A stretch of DNA of 64,000 nt from Ctenosaura bakeri. Lineage: Eukaryota > Chordata > Lepidosauria > Squamata > Iguanidae. The DNA is taken from NCBI GenBank assembly GCA_948474755.1, contig CAOLHI010000249.1:682001-746000 (forward strand), read 5' to 3'. The translations under genes and the position numbers were made by a program. Shown one piece after another: positions 35,216-47,597 of the stretch. Below the pieces are notes generated by a model that saw only the letters and a list, made by a program, of their open reading frames with translations, did not search any database and was not told where the DNA came from. The first letter of the stretch is position 1. Every line of letters starts with the position of its first letter.

Positions 35216-35636
35216 GTCCCTTTTTGCACGGCATTTCTGATGCAAAAGGGCCCCTTCAGCATCGTGCACATATGAGGAGTGGTCCACACGACACACTCAC
35301 ATTTGCGTGACACTCATGGGCCTGACGTGGACCGCACACACATTTTTTCATTTTCGGCTTCAAGCCGAAAATGCTGCACAGTCGTGCGTTGCTCCAAGGC
35401 CCCACATGCACTTACCTGGCGTGTGGAGCCTCGGGAGTCGGGCCGGTTGCGCTTCCTGTCCAGTACAGGCTGGGAAAGGTCCCAGGCTGCACTGCAAAAG
35501 GAAAAGGTAGGGCTCTTGCATGAGCAGGAAGCTCGTGAGGAGCTGAACAGGCAGGGAAGTGAGAACCTTCCTCCAGAGGCTGTTCTTGCGAGCCCCGCAC
35601 CCCAGCACTGCAAAAGAGTAAGGTGCGAAAAGAGTC
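35216..35636. mobile_element. GGCC-ended element, subfamily 2 (TSD TTA)
   Basis: The ends GTCCCTTTTTGCAC and, from the right, GACTCTTTTCGCAC are flanked by TTA on both sides (35213-35215, 35637-35639). The centre holds a perfect hairpin CATTTTCGGCTT-C-AAGCCGAAAATG (35349-35373) and a minus-strand donor-like CAGGTAAGT (35410-35418). CpG-rich relative to its flanks. Several overlapping open frames here are incidental. Confidence 0.75.
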
Positions 35637-35952
35637 TTAGAATGGAGTGTGGAACAAGTGGCCCACCTGCTGTTGGATTGCAATTCCTTTGACATAGTAG
35701 GCCTCAGCAAGATAACATGCTGAGGAATGATGGAACTTGACTTTGGCTTAGGGTTTCTTCTAGAAGTGTTTGTTTGTTTGTAGAAAGTTTGTCTCAGTAC
35801 AGAAATACAGTACGCACACAGTACAGTACACACTATTCACACACTATTCAATGATTCACTTGTTGTAGTCTGACATTGCCTCAAACTGCCCACAGGACAC
35901 ACCAGAACTTACAAAAGAGACCTACATAAGTACAGGAAAATAAGTGTACATA

Positions 35953-36438
35953 GGCCCTTTCCACACGTGAAGGAAAAACGTCCTGAGACATCCTGAAACG
36001 GAGCTTACCTGAAACCCAGTAAGTCTGTCGCCACATGGAGCAGGGCATTTTCGCTGCTCCACACTCCTCAGTGTCCTGCGGCGTCCTGTGGCACCCAAAA
36101 TGGCGGCTTATGACTGGCGGAGGCTCTCCACCAATCGGAGAAGCTCGCCAGCTGGAAAGTCTGCCCTTGGCAGATCTGCAAGCACGCACTTGCACGCGCC
36201 TGCAAATCCACACCAGGAGCTGCAACGGGGCTGCACGGGGCTGCACGATCATTCTTTCTAAAAACCACATGAAAAGTGTTTTTTAAAAAGCACGCGGCGC
36301 CGCCACTTCCGGTTGCCCTAGCCCGGATTGGGGTGTGGAATTACACTAAAGTAATCTGCCCTAATCCATTTTACGGTGTAGACAACCTCCGTCAGAGGTC
36401 ATGCTACACCATTTTAATACCCCCGTGTGGAAAGGGCC
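35953..36438. mobile_element. GGCC-ended element, subfamily 1 (TSD ATA)
   Basis: The ends GGCCCTTTCCACACGTG and, from the right, GGCCCTTTCCACACGGG are flanked by ATA (35950-35952, 36439-36441). The core AAAATGGCGGCTT...AAGCTCGCCAGC is shared with 39407-39862, 53153-53660 and 63211-63710. A hairpin lies at about 36253-36291 (CTTTCTAAAAACCAC against GTGTTTTTTAAAAAG). No coding capacity. Confidence 0.8.
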
Positions 36439-37960
36439 ATAGGCATACATAAGCACAATCTATAATTTAGTCTCTTTTTAAAAATAAGTGTTCTGTATGT
36501 TGTGCAAGGTGTTTCTGGATGATTTTTTTTTTTTTTTGTAAAGTCTCATACCTTGTTCACAGAATTTTATAGGATGTGTATGTTAAAAGACTTCATCATT
36601 CTTTGTTTTCCAGCTGTGTTTTCTCTTTCCGTACTATCTGTCAAGGAAGGAAAGACCAAACAGCTGCTCAATGCTCATTTGCTCAGAAGTATTAGTGTCA
36701 GGGACAGCCTGCCACTAGGTGGAGTAAGGCAACTTTTTTAGGCATCAGATGCTGGAAGGCAGTGGTACCCTGCACCCCAGCCATTCCTTCTGAGTCCACC
36801 AGCCATTTCTTTCTGATGTAGGATAGAGCTGGCTATACCACGTAACTGTTTCTGCACTCATAAACCAATCCACTGCCCTTAGGTGTGGTGAGGAACTCAA
36901 TCTGACAGTTAGTGCTAATCAAGTGCCTGTGTGGAGAAGGACACGATCTTGTTCTTTGCCGCAGCCTTACACTAACTTTGGAAAGTGGCAGTGCATGTAG
37001 AAATGCATTAAGATACAGAGAGGGTTTTGTTATGATGGGATACATATGCAAGTCAGCTTTAGTGTATAAAAGCTAAGATCATGTCAATAAAATTCTTATG
37101 ATCTGGGCCTATGAAAGTGTGCAATCCATTGAGTGAAATTATCCACAGCTGGTTAAACAGCATCAGTCTGAAGACTAGAGAAGGCTACCTGAATGCCAAT
37201 GGAATCAATGCTACTTAACTATTGAATAATGTTTTGGGGGACTGGTATGTCAAACATACCTCTGTTTAGCTATTATTGAGAGCATCTTGTCTTTTATTGA
37301 AGTACAACACAAGATTTATATAGCAAGAAGGCTTCAGTGGAGGCAACTGGATGGAGTTCAATGGGATCTTACTCAGTACAATGAGATCAGAGGGATAGGT
37401 AGACAAATGTACGGCAGAGGCATTTAACAGAAATACACTATAGGCTGGATTTATCCGCTGTTTTAGTACAAGCTACAACAGTTCTCAATAGTGCAACATG
37501 CTGAATTAATTTAACAGTCAATGAGGATTTTAGGCAAGTATTGAAAATCAAGAGGACAAAAAGATGACTATGTTCACACTAACAAACAGTTTATGAGTGG
37601 TATTTGTATGTGCTGGAGGGAGAAGGGTTGCAGCATCCTGCCCCCAATTAAAAACCAGATTGTCCTTAGAGGGGAATTACTACAGAACTGTGGTTTAGAA
37701 ACTTGCCATTGTACCTTACATGACTGTGAGAACCACTCAGTTCAGAACGAACCTAAATGCTTTGCTGTATCCCAGTTCTGGATTTCTTGAAAAGTGAACA
37801 CACTCTTTCAGCCATCCACAACATATGGTAACTCTGACTAATTGTACTATCAGCTACGATGGCACAGCAAACTTTCAAATGATCCCGGGTCAGGTTAGAA
37901 AACTCTGAAATCTTCTGCAACTAAACATTTACAGTGTAATATATTTGTGTGTGAAATTAA
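36439..37960. other. Non-coding, nothing recognised
   Basis: About 1.5 kb without a recognised feature. Confidence 0.4.
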
Positions 37961-38025
37961 GGCCAGTTCCACACGATATTGTTATAGTGCTATTATTCTA
38001 CTTTCAGCACTCTATGGAATCCTAG

Positions 38026-38226
38026 GGCCTTCACACACTACACTGTCATAGTGCTATTATTCCACTTTCAACATCCTGTGGAATTCTGGGGTTTGTAGTT
38101 TACTGGGGCCAAAGAGCTCTCTGGCTGAGAATTCTAAATGCCCCTCCCTAAACTGCAAACCCCAGGATTCCATAGAATGTTGAAAGTGGAATAATAACAC
38201 TATAGTAGTGTAGTACAGAAATGGCC
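38026..38226. mobile_element. Inner palindromic MITE
   Basis: Inserted in the left arm of the outer copy, after TATGGAATCCTAGG. It has both arms (TAGTGCTATTATTCCACTTT and its mirror) and the full core. The duplication at its borders is unclear. Confidence 0.75.
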
Positions 38227-38289
38227 CTTAAGTTTGCAATTTAGGGAGGAGCATTTAGAATTCTCAAGCAGAGAGCTCTTGGGCCTCCG

Positions 38290-38590
38290 TCAAATGTGCC
38301 TGTCTTTAGTAGGCCAGTTATTATGGAGATGAGGCCTAGCAGCAAGGAGGAGGATGGTGTATTCCCTCAGAAACCCAACTCTGTATGTTAATAACTCTGA
38401 ATACAGATTGGATTGAGGAGTATGGGGAAAAGTTACAGTACTGGACAAAACAGTTTTGGGAATTAGGAACAAAGGATCTCAAATCTGTGTATTACAGCCC
38501 CATCTAATCCCTAAGGCAAGGTAAGGTAATTCTAACAAGTATTACGTATGAGAAGACAAAATCCCTAGCAAAGCCGGGTATATATGCTAG
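38290..38590 (+). mobile_element. Helitron 3' part, copy 3
   Basis: It matches the distal two thirds of the Helitrons at 5373 and 15864: TTATGGAGATGAGGCCTAGC, TACGTATGAGAAGACAAAAT, a GC hairpin, and the end ATATATGCTAG before T. The usual TCTA..AAAAGTC 5' end is absent. Its place is taken by MITE sequence. Confidence 0.8.
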
Positions 38591-38739
38591 TAGCACTATA
38601 ACAATGAGGGTGGAAATGGCCAAAGTCTGACTGGCAATAGAATGAGAATGTCATTGCTTAATTCATTAGACCCTATACATTATATCAGAAAACTCAAGGA
38701 AGTAGATTTGGTATCCTCAAAGCATATTTTGATGCATAG

Positions 38740-38885
38740 CTACTGTTCATGGAGGTTAGACTGAGAAACGGTGATTGGCAAAAGGCCACTCAGTGAATAT
38801 CACAGCTGTGCAAGGATTTGAACCCTGATCTCTTTTAGACCTGTCTGACAGTGTCATAATAATATCTCAAACTGGACCAGTCATG
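38740..38885 (-). mobile_element. MIR/CORE-type SINE, antisense
   Basis: GCCACTCAGTGAATATCACA and GGATTTGAACCCTGATCTC are the reverse complement of the SINE core and B-box region; compare 14840-15010. Confidence 0.5.
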
Positions 38886-39406
38886 TAAGAGATATTTTAA
38901 AACTCCAAATATACCTATAAACCACAGATAGGAACCTTCATAAACATACCATGAATTCTGTGAATAATTATTTCTATCATCACTCACCATTGTCCAGGCT
39001 GATTAAGGCTGATGAGAAGTGAATTGAACATCTCTAAGATCAAAGTTTTCCCAAGAAAGATAAAGACAATCATCTTCTATAAAAAGTAATAAAGGCAATA
39101 TTTGTCAGAAAAAAAACCTTAAATTTCTGAAGCATTGTGTGACTATTCTTGTAAACAAAAGTTTTTCATTATTATTTTTAAACTTTCATATTTAAATTCA
39201 AAGTATGATTTTACTAGTGAAGTCCTTACAGGAAAACCACACATTTTGGTCCTCTAAAAATGTACCTAGCCTTCCTACATATTTTCCTGGATTTTATAAA
39301 CCTCTGAAATCTCCTTGGAACACTTTAGATGTTATGCCCAAGCAAGACCTTCAAAGTACAGCCTGAGGTTCAACTTAGGTCATCTGTGGTAAAAACTCTA
39401 AACACT

Positions 39407-39862
39407 GGCCATTTCCGCACGGGGTGAGGGAATCGCCCTATGATGCTACTCACCGGATTTTTGGGCTCCCTGGTCTGGTCCATGCTTCTCTGGAGCAGTG
39501 CATGGCCAGCGCTCTGCACTGCTCCGAGGATGAAAATGGTGGCTTCTGGTTGGTTGAGGGTCTCGACCAACTGCTGAAGCTCGCCAGCCTAAAACCCACC
39601 CCTGGCAGATTGCAGGATCACACCAGTGTGAGCCTGCGAATCTGCATAAGGGAGCAGGCTCGCAGTGGCGCGCTCCATGCTTTTGAAAGATCTGTTTTTA
39701 GCAGTCTTTCAAAAGTAAGCTGGACGACCACTTCGGGTCATTCTACAGTGGGCTGGAGTGTGGATCTACGTTAAGTAGGTCCGACCCAGTCCACTCCCAG
39801 GTGCAGATATCCTCCCTGGAGGATGCTTTGCCCCGTGTTAAAAACCCCATGTGGAAATGGCC
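39407..39862. mobile_element. GGCC-ended element, subfamily 1 (TSD ACT)
   Basis: The ends GGCCATTTCCGCACGGGG and, from the right, GGCCATTTCCACATGGGG are flanked by ACT (39404-39406, 39863-39865). It shares the subfamily core. A hairpin lies at about 39680-39720, with CTTTTGAAAGATCTG pairing with CAGTCTTTCAAAAG (one bulge). Short open frames inside are not genes. Confidence 0.85.
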
Positions 39863-40726
39863 ACTATTTCATGAAGTCATGCAATGCCTTTGTGTTCTCT
39901 GGTTTCCCCCTCCATCACCTCTAATCCTGAAAAATGCCCAGTGGCAATATTTCAGCACTGAAGGAGGGTGGTAGATATTCAGGGATCATTCTTCTTACTT
40001 GCTGTGATCTCTGGATTAGGATATAATACCAGCAAGAAATGCCTATCTTAAGGAATCCCTGTGTTGGCAAAACAAGTCCATTCAAGGAAAACCACCTTTG
40101 CAAAAAATTTTCCTTCTTACCCAAGTGAATTCTTACAGTTAGGCATTATATTGAAGGCTTTGGGGACCTCAGACATAACTGATTTCCACTGCATCAACAT
40201 TTCTCAGTTACACATTCTGTCAACTGGGGAAAACTACACTCATAAGGTTGTGTGGACTCTGCTAATGATTTGGTAGGATTTCAATGGAATTTCCTTTTCT
40301 TGGGCTAGATTAGAACCTTAAAGTATGGTAAATGAAGAAATGAATAGCACCTCACTTGAAACACAGAAAAAGAAGTAAATCTACTCTCCTCCTAATATAG
40401 AACCCATTGGTGGCATGTGCAATGCTGTCTGTTCACCAGCAAAATGGAAACCACTGGTAGCATAGGTCCCACCTCCATTCTGCTGTGTCATGGGCATATC
40501 CCAACTCTTCTCAGGAAGACTGGAGGACCTTCTCCAGTAGACTTGAGGCAGCACAGTGTTGCAAGAAATGTGGATGCATAGGCAAATTCTACTGAATGAG
40601 CTGGAACCTACTTATGTAATACTATCTGTAATCTCAGCTTTTTATAACCATGCCCTCTGCATCTGAAACGTGGTTGTGTGTCCGTTCAGTTACATTTCTT
40701 CCTAAAGAAACTGTGGAAACTGTGTG
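39863..40726. other. Non-coding, nothing recognised
   Basis: No recognised feature. Confidence 0.4.
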
Positions 40727-40820
40727 GCCCTCCAGATGTTGTTAGACTACAATTTCTAGTGGCACTAGCGAGCAGACTCAAGGGTGAGAAATGCTGGGAG
40801 CTGCAGTCCAGTAACATACA
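40727..40820. mobile_element. Decayed short inverted-repeat element
   Basis: TGGCCCTCCAGATGTTGTTA at the left is a very common squamate MITE end. The right side (GGGAGCTGCAGTCCAGTAAC) is its decayed mirror. Similar fragments are at 30706-30824, 44569-44644 and 58961-59092. Confidence 0.5.
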
Positions 40821-40924
40821 ATTCCAACTGTTTCCTAAAGGAGGTTTTTATGTGCAAGCAAAAAATATAGGTACATATGAGGCTAGTTTGTAATTTATTT
40901 ATACTACAGCTACCTGAATATGTG

Positions 40925-41060
40925 ATGCAAGAATGATTTATTTATTTATTTGATTTATGTGCTATCTTTATCCCCTAAATAAGACTCAAGACCACTAACA
41001 ATAAGATGAATAAAAACAACTATTTAAAAAAACACAGATAAAAAAACAATTTAAAAAATT
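40925..41060 (-). mobile_element. LINE tail fragment, antisense
   Basis: ATTTATTTATTTGATTTATG followed by CCCCTAAATAAGACTCAAG is the reversed 3' end typical of L2-type LINEs. Confidence 0.4.
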
Positions 41061-41944
41061 CCCAACCAAAAGAATTGTAAAGCTATACTCTGATTGAACT
41101 ACAGGGGGTGGGGGGTGGGCGAGCATAGGAAAGCCAGCTGGAATATCAAAGGTAGCCAAAACTATTACAGTAAGACTAGCAACATTGCTGAGGATGCTTC
41201 CACACATTCCTACTTTCTATGTGAAATCACTCAGAGAATATGTTTAAGACAGAACAGAATGCAGGATGAGAATTAGGACTAAAGAAAAACTCAGACACCA
41301 CACCCTTACAAGAATGTTAGCTATAAATCATGGGTTGAGTGAAGACTTGAAATGAGCTGAGCAAAAGCCCCATATAATACCAAACACTGTCTGTACTCAG
41401 AAAGCTTGGGTCCTACTGCATCTTGTAATATTAAATGTTTTCCTAATGATTAGTTTTTGAAACCTCTATCCAAAGAGTGTGATGTGCCAATTGTGTCAGG
41501 TGATCTTACCTTTTCTATTTTTTTGCCAAAGAAAATAATATTAACAGTTCTCTTTGAGCCATGATTGAAGCTGTGAACAAGGACTAGTCCTTTCCCCAGG
41601 GCCTTGCTATGTTATATCTTATTTGAAAGTTTTCTCATTTCCTTTCTACCCTGTAACATGAGCCCTTCATGAGAATTCCAAGGCCATTTCACATGTTGCA
41701 CCATTCCTACAAGATGGTAGAAAAGGGGACAGTTCTGAGTTGCTACTGATATGAAACAGCATGTAAGTTAGAATGACCAATTATTATATAGCAATGTTCT
41801 CTGCTACAGCCACACAGCTGAAGCTGCAATTAGCAGTGGTTTCCCAGAGAGGTGGATGACCTGGGCCTAGCTGAATCTTCTTCCCTCCTCTCCTCTGAAA
41901 TGATGGCTCTGGAAGACAGGGGGCAGGAAAACTGTAAATGAGAA
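41061..41944. other. Non-coding, nothing recognised
   Basis: No recognised feature. Confidence 0.4.
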
Positions 41945-42208
41945 GTTTGGCAGACACTATGGTATAACAGTTACAGTGTTGGCCTAGAGTACAGGAGACC
42001 ACATTTCAGATCTTTCAGCCATGAAGTTCAATTGGTAACTAAGTTAGTCATAATTTTTGTCCTAGCCTGTCTTGCTTGGTTGGGAGCATTAAAAGGGACT
42101 GGGAAGGGGGCAGTAAAAAGAAGAAATTGTAAGAGAAGAATCAGGCACTCCAGGCATTACACAACATGGAGAAAGGGTGGCATAGACATGAAATAAATAA
42201 ATAAAATG
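41945..42208 (+). mobile_element. MIR/CORE-like SINE with AAAT tail
   Basis: A tRNA-like start (TATGGTATAACAGTTACAGT, GGCCTAGAGTACAGGAGACC) is followed by a decayed core and the tail GAGAAAGGGTGGCATAGACA, ending in (AAAT)n. Confidence 0.45.
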
Positions 42209-42504
42209 GAGAGTTCAGAACGGGATTGCGGCACAGAAAATGAGGAACTATGAGATCATGGCAAAGCTCAGAAAAAAAAAACTTTTATTTTCAGAATTCC
42301 CCAGTCATCATGGACACATAGAAAAGTAAATTTTCCAGGGTCTGGTTCAGCAATATTGATTGGCATAGCCCACCAGTTTACTTGTGGAAAACTGAGGAAG
42401 TAATCAACCCAGAAAAACTTCCAGTACACAGAGGTCCACTTTGATATATGTGCTAATTCCCACTCTCCCACTCACCAATTCAGACCAACTCTCCCATATA
42501 TTTA

Positions 42505-42913
42505 GGCCTTTTCCGCATCACCCTCTGAACCCTCCATGGGGATGGGAGAAGGACAGGACTGTGATGATGCTTCTGCATGATGTTGTTGCAGTCCCATTCT
42601 TCTTCCATTCCCAAGCAGCACAATCATGGATTAAATCAATGACAGGTTTTCCCCATCAGTGACCTGGAATCATGACACCATCAAGGACTTATCTTTCCTG
42701 CAGAAGTCTGGTAAGTCTGGTAAGAAGTCTGGCTGTGCTTCCTGCTCCAGTGTAACCTGGGAAGGTACCTGGCTGCACTGCTGAAGTAAGAAGTGTGGCT
42801 ATCACGCTTCCTTCACTACAGAGCCAGCTGGTGCATCTCATTCCCTCCTGGTAGAGCTGATGGTGGAATCCTCACTGGAGGACTCCACAAAAAGGTAGAG
42901 TGCAGAAAGGGCC
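42505..42913. mobile_element. GGCC-ended element, subfamily 2
   Basis: The ends GGCCTTTTCCGCATC and, from the right, GGCCCTTTCTGCACTC are flanked by TTA (42502-42504) and TCA (42914-42916), one mismatch. The interior is diverged from 35216-35636 and related to 58187-58557 in the opposite direction. Confidence 0.6.
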
Positions 42914-45598
42914 TCAGGCAGAACTTGGAAAGATACTTCTAAGAATAATGCATCTAATACTATTCTGAAGCCCTCCATGACGGAGCAGACACAGATCTCC
43001 TCTAATGCCTTTAAGTTGCAGTTTGATCTACGGAAATAAGGGCAGCTATCATTCAAGGCATGGAGATAGGCATTATCATATTGTAATATTTGCAAGTTAA
43101 GCTGTGGTTAAACACAGTATCAAGGACAAGCAAAAAAAAAAAAAAGTTGGCCAACTCAAGGGATGGGATGCACTGTTCTACCTCATCCTCCATTCAGCAG
43201 GAAGAGGGAGGGTAATAATGTTACTCTTCACAGAAGGTGATTCACTCACTCTCTCATTCTCATTCTCTTTTTCTCCCCCTCCCTCTCTCTTTCTCTTTCT
43301 CTCTCACACACATATGGCCTATAAATTGTTCACAAAGTGGATAAATGAATTATTTATCCAAACCAGAAGGCCAAACACTCCACTAACTGCCTGGGCATGG
43401 GCGAGGACTGAAATGTTTCATGCAGACTGCCAGGCATCATGATTCAGAAAGAGAGTGAGAAGGTGGGGTTGAGGTTAGGGGATAGAAAGGAATGGAATGG
43501 AATGAAATGAAGGCCTCCACTGCACTGGTCAGATAATTAGTTTGTGCCTTTGATTGTTTGCCTTATAAGACAGACCCCATTCATTACCAAAATGAAAGCT
43601 TTATGTTGGTCTCACTGTACTCTAAGCCTAGGTGGCTCAGAATTTGGTGTGAACCAATGCATGCAGAACTAGGAAGAACACAGAATGAAAAGTCAGCCAT
43701 GTTGGCCCTAAGACAAAAACAATACCATATAAATTGAAAGCTGTTGTTAGTGTATTAGGCCAATACAAACTTCAGATGTTTCACTACTGGAAGACTACAA
43801 CATCAAGGGGTAATGTTCATATGTGCAACTGCTGTCAGAGATTGGATACATCAGACAGTCTTTCCTTAAACCTCACATCAAGAACTGTACTCAAGGGATG
43901 TAATGCAGCTACAAGTCATGAAACGAGGATGCATGACATTAAATGAAAAGGCATCAAGTTGTGTATGGGCAGCCATCAGTCAGATGCTACTAGCAAATAG
44001 CAATGCCCTACTGCTTATTTATCATTCATAAACAAATTCTTGCCTCTATGACTTGAAAAAACTGCCCTAGCTTTGCTCCTGGATCAAAGATCACACAGTA
44101 ATCTTTATAAAGCCCTGTGCATTACCTACCAGAACAGCAGAAATGAGCTCCCTTGGGCACTGTAATAGCATAGGAAATATGACATCTGAAATAAGGGTCA
44201 GCTGTTAAGTTCTATGAAGTTGTGATGTGTGAAAATCAATGACATTCCTTTAAAAATAAGGGACAGCTGTCAACTGAATTCATTTTACTTTTATTCTAAG
44301 AAAAGCACACATAGTGCATCTTGACTTTCAGGTCTATAATCAACATATGTGCTCTGGCACTGGTCTACAAGATGTCTGTAGAAAAAAAAATGTGGCATAC
44401 CCAAGGCTTGCCACTTAAGTTTCTCTAAAATTTCAATGGGAATTTTGACATGCTCACTTAGATGAAATGTCTGAGGAATTAGGAAGAAAGCACAAAGCAT
44501 CTTTCTCAGTCTAGTAAATGTTCTTAGAATAGTTTTACACATCCCTGCTTAGGGCTAGAACGCCAAACAGTCCAGAAAGTTTTTGAACTATAACTCCCAG
44601 AATCTTGGCCATCTGGGTGGGGAAGCCTAGGTATTACAGTCCAAAGAACAAAAAAACAAAAAAAAAACAAAAAACAAAAACAACTTTTGCAAGCTTTTAT
44701 TAGAGTCTACAACAGCTTTAGAATATTATTTGAGAAGCACTATATGTTAAACTTCCAAACAAGTTATCGTGTAGATGTCTGCCTCTTATAAACAAGTAAT
44801 ATCCTTTTGGGAATCTGATGTTGATGAGGAAACTCCACACATATCAGAATATGCTGATGAAACTCACAACTGCTTTCAAATTTCATCTACAGAAGAAATT
44901 TCCTAGTGAGTTGGGAAATGTATATTCTGAGGAAAAATATCTGAAACATCTCAAAAAGGAAAACATGAGTTTCAGTGGGATAAGTAAAACAAAATCAATA
45001 CAGATAGCAAAACCAGTTTTGGGGCATTTGATAATCTTCACTCAGATGTTCATCAAGCTTTGCTTGAAAGCTAGATTACCCATCATTATAATTTCTTTGC
45101 CTAGAATCCCCAGCCATGAGAGGGAATGTTGAGCATATTTTAGAGAAGATTGTGTTTGCCTTCAGCGATTAAAAAGTTACATCTGAGTGACACACTACAC
45201 CAAGTAACTAAGAGAGTGTTAGGTTAGGGAGATAAGCATTGGTCTATTTCTGGTCCAAGTCAGTTTTCCATGTGTTCATCCACAGGCCTATTCCATCTCA
45301 AATCTGTTTCCATATCAAATCTGCAGTTTGCAGGAAAATGTGTTATTTTAACTTTATATGCATTTTAGAGTAAAATGCACATTTTCACATGCATTTTCCA
45401 TAGATTATGCATGTTGATATTTATTTTGGTACATTTTTGAGCAAGAAACTATCATAACATTTGAAGAATTGAGAAAATGCACAAAGAATCATTTCTCAGT
45501 TCATTTGTTAATGTGGGAAGTGGCAAATTATGTAAATTCATTTTCAAATGGCCGAAAGGAGAATGCATGTAGTCTGTGGCTATACAGACCTGTCAGAG
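42914..45598. other. Non-coding; CT microsatellite and MITE fragment
   Basis: A pyrimidine repeat lies at 43262-43303 and a decayed MITE-like piece at 44569-44644. AT-rich motifs at 45310-45470 resemble the AT-rich element family. No coding evidence. Confidence 0.35.
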
Positions 45599-45797
45599 AT
45601 CCATTCCAGTGCACAATTATAGCACTATGATTTGTTGTCACTTTAACTGCCTAGATAACAATGTGATGAATCCTGATACTTGTAGTCTGCTGAGCCACTG
45701 GAGCTCTCTAGCTGAGAATTCTGAATACCTCTCCCTAAACTGCAAATCCCAGGATCCTATAGGATGGAACCAGGATGGTTAAAGTGTAATGATAGGC
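45599..45797. mobile_element. Palindromic MITE, right arm damaged
   Basis: It has AATTATAGCACTATGA on the left and CTCCCTAAACTGCAAATCCC with AGGATGG..AAAGTGTAATGA on the right. The right terminal repeat is missing. Confidence 0.5.
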
Positions 45798-47597
45798 TAG
45801 TACTCTACACCAGCTATTCGGTGAAGAATACTTAACTAAGTAACCTCTCCTGGCACAATCCCTTCCCCCATACCTGACAGAAATGTCATATATCCATGCT
45901 CCAATCACCAGCAGAATGGATTTTCTTCTACTCATGCAACTGACACCCAATCAAGTAGGCAGGGGGTAGGAAATGCAATTGTGGCAATTGGGTCATCATT
46001 GTGATTTAAGTAGCAATCGTGAATATGGAACATTTACCTAGATTTTCTCATCCTTAACTGTTCTGTATTTACAATCACTAATTAATTATGATTATGACAT
46101 GATTGCCATAGATAAATGACATTTCCATTGGGTTTAGGGAGGCTGCACCCACTGATGTAAAATACTGGTCAGAGTGTTCTAACTGTGTAGCATAAGAGAG
46201 CTCTTTAGCTGTCTCTGGTGTCATTTCTCCTGGACTGTTCTTCCTTTGTGGGATCAAAATATCAGTTATCTCAACACGCAAGGAACCTGTACAGAAGCAT
46301 GTGATATCACTATGATGCCTCTGACTCAGTGACATCACTGAAAATCAGTAAAAAGGAACAAAAATTACTCTATCTGTGCAGCTGACACTGGGCTAAGTGA
46401 GTACAAGTGCAAGTGAATAGATGTTACATTAGTGGTTGCTGGTGCATCCATGTCAGTGGATTGTGTTCTGGGTTTTTATCTGAACTTCAAAGGAGCTAAC
46501 CTAGGTGCTGAACCTTATTCCAAAAATGACTTTATCACCTTGTATAGCTCCTTTAAAGTTCAGACTAAAACTCAAAGTACATTCCCAGACCCACTGATGT
46601 GGAAGACATTGCCCATCATAGACTGTAAAGAAAAAGTTTTTTTGCAAGAAGTGCTAAATGTTCATCGGAAAGGGAATCCCATCCTTGACATTGCCCAAGG
46701 TCTTCCCAAAAGGATTATGTGAATGTTGCTCTTCCAGCTAGAGGTAATTTCCCCCCCTTTCCCAGCACTTTCGGGAAGGTGGAAAAGATGCTGACACTGC
46801 ACCAGCATGCAACATAATAATGGTGTCTTTAGGTGCAGCATACCTACTTAAGGTGTGCCTATTCATTCCAGCAGCTTGTTTGAATGATGTGGCTACTCAT
46901 CTTACTTCTTTCAATTCATGCTAGTTGCCTGTGGGTGAAGAGGCTACTTTTTCCCCCCCCACTGATTAGCTCATGAGTGCATTTTAGCTAGGGTTGTCAG
47001 GTTGGATACAGGGCAGGTCTCCTGTAAATTTAATTGTGAACAAATTGTGGGGCAGAATGAGGTACTGTAAATCTCTGTCACGCTGGATCAAGATATCTGT
47101 CCTTGTTCATCTTCCACACACCAGCTTCAGACACAGCTTTCCCCTCCCAACACAGCTGTTGCCACCCAGTGGAGAGTGTGGAAAAGAGAGCACAAAGATG
47201 GCATTGACAAGAACAGAGCCAAGTACCTCTCTGTGTCTCTTCTGACACTTTCCACCAGGGCAGAAATAGCCATGTTGGAAGTGGATGGCTGTGGCTGAAA
47301 GTTGGGGTTTGGAAAGGTAAGCAAGGACAGATATCTTCTGCTTGGCTTGACTATACTTTACAGTACCTCTGCTGCTCTATGATCTGTTCAGAATTAATGT
47401 TACATGATCCTCATTTCATATCCAGCCTGGCAACTCTAATTTTGGTATACACTATAGTATTGACTTGTTGAGGGTACATATTTGTCTCATTAGCCATGTA
47501 TATGTATATGGTATAGGGACACTGAAAAGTGAGGGGTGCTATCTTGGTGAGCATCTAGAGACACTTAGAGACAGAGAGAAGGTTATCCATACCTTTT
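45798..47597. other. Non-coding, nothing recognised
   Basis: About 1.8 kb, no recognised repeat or exon. Confidence 0.4.

Larger units (their letters stand above)
37961..38621. mobile_element. Outer palindromic MITE of a three-layer nest
   Basis: The left tip GGCCAGTTCCACACGA (37961) and right tip GGGTGGAAATGGCC (ending 38621) are the two ends of one MITE. The left arm stops at 38025, where another MITE is inserted. It resumes at about 38227-38290 and is then replaced by a Helitron tail. The right tip restarts at 38591, directly after the Helitron CTAG. Flanks are TAA and AAA. Confidence 0.7.

Noticed and set aside
35279..35833. Overlapping 100-157-codon frames on both strands
   Set aside because: They lie in a CpG-rich non-autonomous element with clear TIRs and have no domain or codon signal.
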